A model generated the notes under the pieces. It was not told the DNA's origin and searched no databases. It worked only from the letters and a program-made list of their open reading frames with translations. 64,000 bases of DNA from Symsagittifera roscoffensis (Eukaryota > Xenacoelomorpha > Acoela > Convolutidae): the NCBI RefSeq assembly GCF_963678635.1, contig NC_087066.1, forward strand, positions 8,983,616-9,047,615. Direction: 5' to 3'. Shown here in pieces: positions 57,101 through 64,000 of the stretch. Positions within the stretch are counted from its first letter, which is position 1; each line of letters begins with the position of its first letter. The position numbers and the translations under genes were made by a program.

Positions 57101-59111
57101 TAATTGTTTTGTGTTGTTTGATCTTTTCGTGTAATGGTTTTAACCACTACTCCGATAATTAGTGAAATATATTTCTCATCGGTGGATGAAATGACTTGTT
57201 TTGTACAACGCGAGTCACATTCGTTCAGAGCTAAACAAATATGATGCATGTCATAATTCTGCAAATTGTGTCCAACGACTGGAATGTAATTTATGTTTCT
57301 TCGCGCTAAATTACATTTGTCGTGGGTCCATCCTAGAAATTTTCCCGAAGAGTGACAGTGATCCAGGCACTTTTCTTCGCTTTCACTGAAGTTTTCTCGA
57401 CAAATCCAACAGGTTAAAGTTTCTTCTTTACACAGTTGGCTGCGATCTCCGAAATATTGTGGCACTTTCCGTTTATAAATGTAAACGTCGCGGGCTAATA
57501 AATGTAACTCTTTGATAAAATTTTCTAAACAATTTTCAGAGCTGTCAAGACTAAAGAAAAATGGTTCTGAGGACTCATGGTCAATAGCAACCATTGAATA
57601 CCCGGAGGGCTCATGTTTTTCTAGAACGCGAGATGAGGAAATTTGTGGGTTGTTCATACATGTTGTAACGGGATTCAGGAACGATTCGAAATCAAAATAA
57701 ACAACAATAGGTGAATACCAGAGAGCTTGAAAATTTTTAAATTTATACTTGTGGCAGCCATTTTCAGCTGTTGGCATTATCACTACAGCTGGTTCATGAC
57801 CTTTACATAATCGCTCATGCGTTTTATGATCAATTTCATTGTACTGAATTTGAAAACAGTTACGACACAACTGCAGGAAACTTCGGAATTTTTGCTTTCG
57901 AACTTCACAAACAAATCGGAGCAGGTCTTTTATCAAAACAAAGTGGTGCATTCCGGGTTCATATAACAAAAGCAGATCCATGATAAAATTATCTGAACTT
58001 TCAAACTTTGAGACAATCATTGGAATGATATTGATTTGATATTGAAACACGTTTACTTGAACGTTTTTAAGTCGCTCGAATTGAGGAATCATGTTCAAGC
58101 TCATAGGCATAACGAAATCATCAGAAGCCTGATGCGTTCCGGGCTTTGTATAGGTGTATGGATCTGTCTCTTCAAGTTTAGGATCAACTAACCTACCGAC
58201 AATTACATCAGGCTTATATCTAAGATGATAGGCGGCAGTGTAGCATAACAAAAAGCAAATGTGGTCGTTGTGATTACGAATATTAATCAATGGTTGGGAA
58301 TTTGCTATTTTAGCAGGAAGAGGTATAAACGAAGAGCCTCTGATTGGTAACACTTTTCCGACTTTAATGTAAAGCTTATTTACACGCTGCAGAACCCAGC
58401 CGCTACCATGGGCTGAAAAGTTCTGGAACACAGCTTCCATTTTTCCGAGCATTTCGAGAAATAAGTCATCAGACAAACCGTTTGCATATAGGGGAGTCAT
58501 CATAGAATTAGCAAAAATTTCAACGCGTTCGTCTTCAGGTTGTTGCACGCTTGGTCCGAAACAACAGTAGCATGCTTGATTAAAGTAAGTTTAGCCGAAA
58601 ATTGTACTTTGCAGGGTCCATTACAGGTTCTATCTAATATCAAACTTTGAATCTCATTTTTTTCCAAGGTCATAAATTCGATTAGATCATGTTCAATATT
58701 TTGGTTGGGAATAATAAAAGTCATTAACGTATTTTTCATGGCTGATTCATGAACTTCAATTGAAGCTGGAAAGTTATCAGTATCGCTTGCCTGTGTGATT
58801 GAGCTAGAGGGGTTGCTGAGTGATGTAAGTTGTTGATCCAAAACAGGTAACCCATGCTCTGATTGCATGTGATCCTTGAAATCTTTAAGTTCACAAAAAC
58901 CAAGCCGACAATACCGACATAAATTGTTAAATTTTTGATGATCTGATTCAATATGCTGCTGTAATTTTGATAGCAGTAAACTGCTAAAATTACAATGGTA
59001 GCAAGTAAAAACGGGTAATTTTTTTTCAACTGCGTGAAAGTTTCGTTTATGACGAGATCTATTCGTTTTTATTGTAAAAATTTTGGGACAATAGTTACAC
59101 TTGAAACCCAT
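54106..59111 (-). pseudogene. C2H2/HNH/DNA polymerase B of a Polinton- or adintovirus-like element, damaged
   Basis: Read leftward from ATG 59111. Three C2H2 fingers come first (about 59105-58840). After a frameshift near 58560 a 649-codon stretch (58548-56599) holds a GSGW...INIRNHNDH region, an endonuclease VII-like HNH block (CWIC...LDHCH...HDKCNLARR, about residues 383-425) and exonuclease motifs (HNLQNYD). A stop and frameshift at 56576-56598 lead to 56575-55469, with polymerase motif A (DANNLYG), motif B (KLLINSIYGK) and motif C (YSDTDS). A frameshift in the T/A run 55481-55488 and a 566-bp intron (55387-54822, GTAAGTA...ATAG) connect in frame to a C-terminal module containing SAYDDKRYILSDG, interrupted by TAA at 54780-54778 and followed by an acidic tail. 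This is the protein-primed family B type. All catalytic motifs survive, but four lesions make it a pseudogene. Confidence 0.85.
54822..55387 (-). other. Intron of the polymerase gene, homopolymer-rich
   Basis: Donor GTAAGTA and acceptor TTTTTTTATAG join conserved polymerase sequence in frame (phase 1). The middle (about 55030-55320) is almost entirely A/T homopolymer runs. Confidence 0.6.
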
Positions 59112-59230
59112 TTCGCTCTGGAACTGTTTTAAAGCGAAGCAAGAAAGGGAATGAATCCCAACCAAACACCAAAAATTTTAAAATACTGCCTATCGATTCC
59201 TTTTTCCATTCTTGGTTTGAGTTTGAATAG

Positions 59231-59300
59231 CTTTTCCCGCTTAACTTTGAATTTGAACTCTTTTCCCGCCAAAATTTGAATTAGATTTGAATTTCCCGCC
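59231..59300 (-). promoter_or_regulatory. Three E2F-like sites upstream of the polymerase gene
   Basis: TTTTCCCGC(C) occurs at 59232-59240, 59261-59270 and 59291-59300, i.e. GGCGGGAAA-type on the gene strand, spaced 30 bp and lying 121-190 bp upstream of the ATG. The repeat unit also carries TTTGAATTTGAA. An inverted CCAAT (ATTGG at 59323-59327) lies just beyond. Known: TTTCCCGC matches the E2F/DP consensus that drives S-phase genes. Role here is inferred. Confidence 0.5.
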
Positions 59301-59339
59301 ATAACTGTCAAATTCAAATTCGATTGGGCGAAACAGACT

Positions 59340-60776
59340 AATTGTTGTTTGAATTGTTATAATTACTACAAACGATAGAAACTAATCTAAACAAACCAAG
59401 TTTGAGCTTAATTTTAATCCAAAATGATTTTAGAGCCAAGAGAGAAAAGTTTTAGTCAAAGTTTTATCAATTCAAATTATAAATTGATGAAATTTTCGAA
59501 ATTGCGAATAAAATTTGAGCATGTTACAACACATGATAGATCCTAAATATCCCAATTGTCATGGGGACAGAACATCCTATAAAAATGTCAACATTTGTAT
59601 CAAAAACAGTTGAAATGATGAATAAGTAAAGCAAAAACTGAAAAATGACAGTTTTTTAACTTTCCAGGCGCATTGTTATCAATGATGTCAATCTCAGAGC
59701 GGTCGCATGGTCCTTGTCATCATGAATTTGTCTCAATTGTCTTTCGATTTGAAAAAAAGTCCGAAAAAATACTTTTCTGTAAAGAAAAATGAGTTTGTTG
59801 TTTTAGGGGGATTAAGGGGATTAGCGTTTTTCTCGAACACTATTGAAAAAACATCTACTCCCACAATCTCATCTACTCCCACTTGCTCATAATAAAAAAA
59901 TTGCGTCTTCCGGTTGAAAATCGCATTTTTTCGGAAAAATGAAAAAACGATGAGTCATCAATTAAAAAGTTTGATTTTTATGATTTTTCTCAAATATTTA
60001 GCATGATGATGAATACTTGTATTTTTTTTCAATATGATCATTTTTGGAGACAACAGTATCAATGATCAAATGGTAACTCCAATTTGTAGAAAAAGAAAAA
60101 ATTAATGCTTTTTTTTCCCTTTTTGTAATTAAAAAATCAAATTTTTAACTAAAAACATTAAAAAAATAATTATTTTTATCAAAAAGTTGGTTTTAAACAT
60201 CTTTTATACTATTTTTTATTATGTTTAATTTGTATGATAACTAAATGAATAAACATTTGACAACATTTGTTTTTTTATCCAAAATTATTTTTTTTACAGT
60301 TTTTTTGACGTTAATTATCTTTTTTCAAAAAACAAAATTGACATTTTTTTATCTTGTTTTCTAAAAATTAGCATATATATGGATGCTTTTCAATTTTTTT
60401 CTCTTGATCACTTATGTAAATAAGAACTTAAGTATTAATATGTCAACTCCTATTTGTGGAAAAAATGAGAAGTTAACGGATTTTTTTTGTTTTTAATTGA
60501 AAAAAAAATAGTCAATCAAATGAAAAAAAAATGATTTTTTTAACTTCAAATTTTAAAGGCTTTCATACTAAAGTTTTAATCAGAACACAATCGTGTGATA
60601 AATAATGAACAAAAACAAGATATAAACTCAAACTCAATTTTAAACTTAATTTATTACACACAATAAAAACAAACAAAAATCAATAAAACTCAAACTCAGT
60701 TTCAAAGTTATATAAGGTCCAAATACTCCTGCGCTTTCTCTAGTGTTGTTACCTTCCGTTTTTTCTTTGGTGCAAG
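59340..60776. other. AT-rich spacer with a diverged internal duplication
   Basis: No gene seen. The segments at about 59945-60190 and 60330-60560 look like diverged direct copies (ATTAGCATATATATGGATG versus TTTAGCATGATGATGAATA, then TCAACTCC.ATTTGT and a poly-T region). Confidence 0.4.
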
Positions 60777-61343
60777 TCATAGAGAAGGAGTCAAATTTTC
60801 CATATGATTACTCACTGTCGCTTCGGTGGTGCGCGTTGGAGTTGAAGAATCTGGTTCATCAAGCCATGGTGACACTGTAGGAGAAGGATCAGCTTTCGGA
60901 GTAACTAATGATGGTGATTCAATCTGTTCCATTCCCCATAAACGATCAAAAAATTCAATATCTTCAAAGTATTCTAACTGGTTTTCACACATCGAAGTAA
61001 CATCACAATCGTATTTATACAAAATTTTTTTTACTGGTTTTGATAAAGTTGAAATATCCACCTGAAGAGCAAGAGGCTCGTCAGGATCCGTATATTTACC
61101 AGAATTTGTAAGGTAACTCAAATACTTTATATTCAGTTCTTCGTCTTTCTTTGAATTTTTTAAGGAAAGTTTATTGAATAAATGTAAAAAAATTTTGGGA
61201 ATCATAACGTGATGAGTACAAGTCCACTCATCAGAATTGAAACTCTTTTCTTCGTTAATTATTGCTACAAAATTACCGTGAATGGTTTCATTAAAAAGGG
61301 TTCTTTCGTGACTGGAATATCCGGCAATAATATAACAAGGCAT
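60777..61343 (-). CDS. Unidentified 188-residue protein of the polymerase element
   Basis: Starts at ATG 61343 (MPCYIIAGYSSHERTLFNET). The frame is open 12 codons further upstream but without another ATG. The first two thirds are compact and mixed, with scattered Cys; the last 50 residues are Pro/Ser/Thr-rich (PSPTVSPWLDEPDSSTPTRT). No signal peptide, membrane segment or motif I recognise. Same strand as the polymerase, about 1.7 kb upstream of it, and divergent from the genes starting at 61827. A regulatory or virion-type protein of the element is possible but unsupported. Confidence 0.6.
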   Translation of the reverse strand: MPCYIIAGYSSHERTLFNETIHGNFVAIINEEKSFNSDEWTCTHHVMIPKIFLHLFNKLSLKNSKKDEELNIKYLSYLTNSGKYTDPDEPLALQVDISTLSKPVKKILYKYDCDVTSMCENQLEYFEDIEFFDRLWGMEQIESPSLVTPKADPSPTVSPWLDEPDSSTPTRTTEATVSNHMENLTPSL

Positions 61344-61694
61344 TTTTGAAGAAAAGTTGGAAGAAAAGGACAAACGCAATGCGGAGAGAAATGAAACTGA
61401 AATGAATTGTGAAAACGCCTCAAGAGATTAAAATAGGGATTGGTTCTTCTAAAATTAGAAATTTCAAGACCTCCTATGTAGTTTTTGATCAGTTTATTAA
61501 GGGAGGGCGTGTAAAATATTTATGTTACCTTGCGTGGTATTCTATTTTTATCTAAATTGCATTCAAACAAATAGCTTGTATCAAAAATAACGTTTAAACA
61601 TTGTGACCTTTAACACCCATTAAAATTCTTATTAGTTGTACATGCACAAAATACTTATCCATTTGAACTAAATTGCAATCCAATATCTTTGCGA

Positions 61695-61725
61695 TATAAA
61701 GTACATGTTTATATAAATTAAAATA
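61695..61725 (+). promoter_or_regulatory. TATA-rich promoter candidate for the rightward genes
   Basis: TATAAA at 61695-61700 and TTTATATAAATTAAAAT at 61708-61724, 100-130 bp before ATG 61827. The 480-bp gap between divergent genes should contain both promoters. Confidence 0.4.
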
Positions 61726-61826
61726 GATACAACGCTTTCTTTTGCAGACATATACAATCAATCGAAACCATTCATTTCTTTTTATTCAGTTTTGAATCAA
61801 GTTACTTCGAAAATTTACTCGTTACA

Positions 61827-62132
61827 ATGAATAAAACCAAAACAAGCACCACGGCAAATGCAGATAAAGATTTTGGCGATTGCTATTTTGATATTTTGGA
61901 AAACAGTAAAAGATTTTTGCGTGCTCCATTGAAAACATGTGACCAAACTGGAACTTATGTATTCCTGAAAGTTTTCAAAAAAGCAACTGAGGGCGCTGAA
62001 TTTGAATGTGTACAAAGACTTTCCTTAAGCTTTTCAAAATTGCTCAAGTCGGGAAAGTCAATCCGAGCGAAAACAAGTGAAATTTCTGATACTGTTGAAA
62101 ACAAAGACAAACCACAGTCTAACTGTAAATGA
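61827..62132 (+). CDS. Unidentified 101-residue protein, first of a compact trio
   Basis: True ATG at 61827 (MNKTKTSTTANADKDFGDCY), Lys-rich, no signal peptide or membrane segment. Its stop TGA overlaps the next start as ATGA (62129-62132), a compact arrangement usual in viral or transposon genomes and unusual for a host gene. Family not recognised. Confidence 0.6.
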   Translation: MNKTKTSTTANADKDFGDCYFDILENSKRFLRAPLKTCDQTGTYVFLKVFKKATEGAEFECVQRLSLSFSKLLKSGKSIRAKTSEISDTVENKDKPQSNCK

Positions 62133-62598
62133 GCCAGGAAATCTCAACTTTCCTCAAACACAAACGATTTCAAGCACGACTCGAATTAATTTTCCTTTAC
62201 AAAATGGCAGAAGCTATGTTCGAAGTTGTGTTACCTGATTATTTCAAAAATTTTCAACCAAATTTCAAATTTGTTATCACTGAAAAAATTCCTAATTTAT
62301 CTACTTTTAAAAATTATGCTTTTAGAAGCCAATTCAAATCTGAATATTGCCCTTTTTCAGTCGAGAAAGAAAAAAAAATCTTTACCATATATTGATTCAA
62401 ATAGATTCAGAGGAACAATTAAACAATTTTTTTCCTTCCCAAAAATGTTTCAGTGTTCCTTGTATTTTCACTTGCTTCAAATACTTAGTTTCTCCTGCTA
62501 AAGATGTCAAAGGAAACGGTGAGTTATTTGACAAGCTTAAACTAGCTCTTTCTGAGATTATTGGAAATTTTAAACAGCGAAAACTTTCAAATTCTTGA
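62129..62598 (+). pseudogene. Unidentified protein, second of the trio, frameshifted
   Basis: The first frame 62129-62395 begins MSQEISTFLKHKRFQARLEL, shows alternating hydrophobic and basic residues and ends in an A run at about 62366-62380. Protein-like sequence continues in a shifted frame to 62598 (CIFTCFKYLVSPAKDVKGNG, then a helical Lys-rich end). Either a single-base lesion, a sequencing error, or programmed slippage at the A run. No family recognised. Confidence 0.5.
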
Positions 62599-62620
62599 TA
62601 AAAAAACAAAAAGCAATACA

Positions 62621-62797
62621 ATGAACAAAGTTACTCTTTACAAAGTTATCCTCAGTTTGCAACTTATGAGTCATTTATGGATAGTTCAAAAAACAGAATT
62701 AACAAAGAAACCAAAATTTTTTTCATCTAGAAAAAATGTTTATTTTGAAAAACGGCTCCCAACTTTGCCTCGCAAAGAAGACGTTTTACGGTTTTGA
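62621..62797 (+). CDS. Unidentified 58-residue protein, third of the trio
   Basis: ATG at 62621, 22 bp after the previous stop: MNKVTLYKVILSLQLMSHLW, then a basic end with LPRKEDVLRF. Small, with a moderately hydrophobic N-terminal stretch. Included because spacing and strand fit the preceding two. Confidence 0.35.
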   Translation: MNKVTLYKVILSLQLMSHLWIVQKTELTKKPKFFSSRKNVYFEKRLPTLPRKEDVLRF

Positions 62798-64000
62798 TGC
62801 TCTTGTATAAAATGAATAACTAGTTCAGAGGAGCATACATGCAGCATGTATTACACGCGTCGCATATAAATTGATTCATAGATTTTCGAGTGTTTCGAGT
62901 TATCGTTATAATTTAATTTTTGTTACACTTCTAAACAGAAAAACTTACATGATATAAACTTCTGTAAATGAACATATACACCAAAAAAAATACAAGTAAA
63001 ATTTATGCTCAAACACACACATGTGTTTTTAAATGCATAATTTCTGGTGCTATACTTTACATCCTTCTAGACAACTCAGTTACAGAAACGTTTCAGAGTT
63101 TAAACATGAGCTAATATTCAACAAGCAGCTATACGTTTCAAGTTGTCTGTTAAGCATAACAGACGAATTACCATTTAAAACATACAGACAACAATCTAAT
63201 TACTTAAAAACAAACAAAAACACAGACAAAGCATTAAAAAAATAGGTGGTGAAAAGTACTTAAAGGAACAGCTATATAAACTCTAGACAATTATACACAG
63301 CTAGACAAATGTACGTTTAAAGTACTTGCTACAAGTGTTGTTCATGTAAAGTATCTTGTGAACTACTTTTGATGGTTTCAACCAAATGCATTGAAAAAAA
63401 GAGTTTGATTTTTGGCTGTAATTCTAGCTGTATATGGTAATTAAGAGTCCAAAAGGGTTTGTTTGATCATATAAATGAATGAAAACTTATACAGAAGAGT
63501 AAATTAGCCTACATAAAAATATTATCAAATATGTAAAGGAAATCGCAGTAATTACAAATACATATAAACACGCATACATTACATATTTTCAAACACATGA
63601 CTATATACATATACGTGAACAAATACTTACATAAAAATGAATTATCTGGACTGTGTTGTTCATTTACAGTTTCTATAAAAGTTTTCACAATCTTTTAAGC
63701 AATGTTTGATGTTTAAGCGAATAACAAAAAACAACCATGAATTTTTTTTGGGAAACAAACATAATTAAAAACCTATTTAAGTACTTTTCAGAACTATTCA
63801 AGCTTATACAATTACACAAACATACATACAAAGCTAACCCAAGAAATAATTATACAATGTGTCTGGTACAAAATTGGTGCTAAAATAATTTTTGATGGAA
63901 GCATGCTCTTTCAGACAAACAGTGACAATAATTAGTTTGAATTTGTTTAGTTATATCCAGTTACAAATACATGTCTCCAATTAGTTCTTTAACGATATAA
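62798..64000. other. AT-rich, no gene recognised
   Basis: Many ACATAC/ACACA and TATATA phrases and stops in all frames. If the polymerase element is a full Polinton its remaining genes or terminal repeat would have to lie beyond the window. Confidence 0.4.

Noticed and set aside
53618-62800. Complete Polinton with capsid, ATPase, protease and integrase
   Set aside because: Only the polymerase and unrecognised small genes are visible; no other hallmark gene or terminal inverted repeat was found in the window.

Overview
The window looks like AT-rich nuclear DNA from an invertebrate animal. It has spliced genes with GT/AG introns and T-rich acceptors, decayed Ty3/gypsy retrotransposons, several short inverted-repeat element families, satellite DNA, and a Polinton/adintovirus-type DNA polymerase B gene. 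I cannot name the lineage. Two 200-base N runs (3137-3336 and 46301-46500) are fixed-size assembly gaps.

The main gene content is a dispersed family of small secreted cysteine-rich proteins that I do not recognise. Each full gene has four exons, all interrupted in phase 1: a 20-codon signal-peptide exon (61 nt), a 75-nt exon, a 72-nt exon, and a last exon carrying six cysteines in the pattern C-x22/23-CC-x11/12-C-x11-C-x10/11-C. Full copies are at 419-2048 (+), 17996-25177 (-) and 41413-43042 (+). The last is a near-identical duplicate of the first, inside a 3.1-kb repeat. A last-exon remnant lies at 50114-50334 (-) and a lone first exon with a broken donor at 39954-40014.

The most striking structure is a tandem array at 24216-33450: ten units of about 918 bp (the first is 975 bp). 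Each unit carries one copy of the first exon of the minus-strand gene plus an inverted-repeat element dense in TAATCGATTA/TAATCAATTA palindromes. Only the innermost two units and the outermost unit keep an ATG. This resembles amplification of a promoter plus first exon upstream of a single gene body.

Region by region: 1-3136, gene copy 1. 4102-9418, Ty3/gypsy element 1, frameshifted and internally duplicated. 9.65-10.65 kb, dispersed and degenerate repeats. 10.66-16.9 kb, Ty3/gypsy-like element 2, which interrupts a degenerate minisatellite and contains an inserted block with five CTCF-like motifs and a TATA box. 17.5-25.2 kb, minus-strand gene, whose 5-kb last intron is full of repeats. 24.2-33.45 kb, first-exon array. 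33.5-41 kb, repeats and the exon-1 pseudogene. 41-44.1 kb, gene copy 3. 45.2-49.2 kb, a 109-bp satellite, a gap, then a degenerate tandem repeat. 49.8-51.4 kb, gene remnant and an inverted-repeat element. 53.4-53.7 kb, minisatellite.

The right end (about 54.1-62.8 kb) looks like a virus-like or Polinton-like integrated element. A damaged C2H2/HNH/DNA polymerase B gene with a 566-bp intron runs leftward from a promoter-like region with three E2F-like sites. An unidentified gene also runs leftward. Three small rightward genes, two of them overlapping by ATGA, run divergently from it. Capsid, ATPase, protease and integrase genes were not found, so the element is either incomplete or continues past the window.
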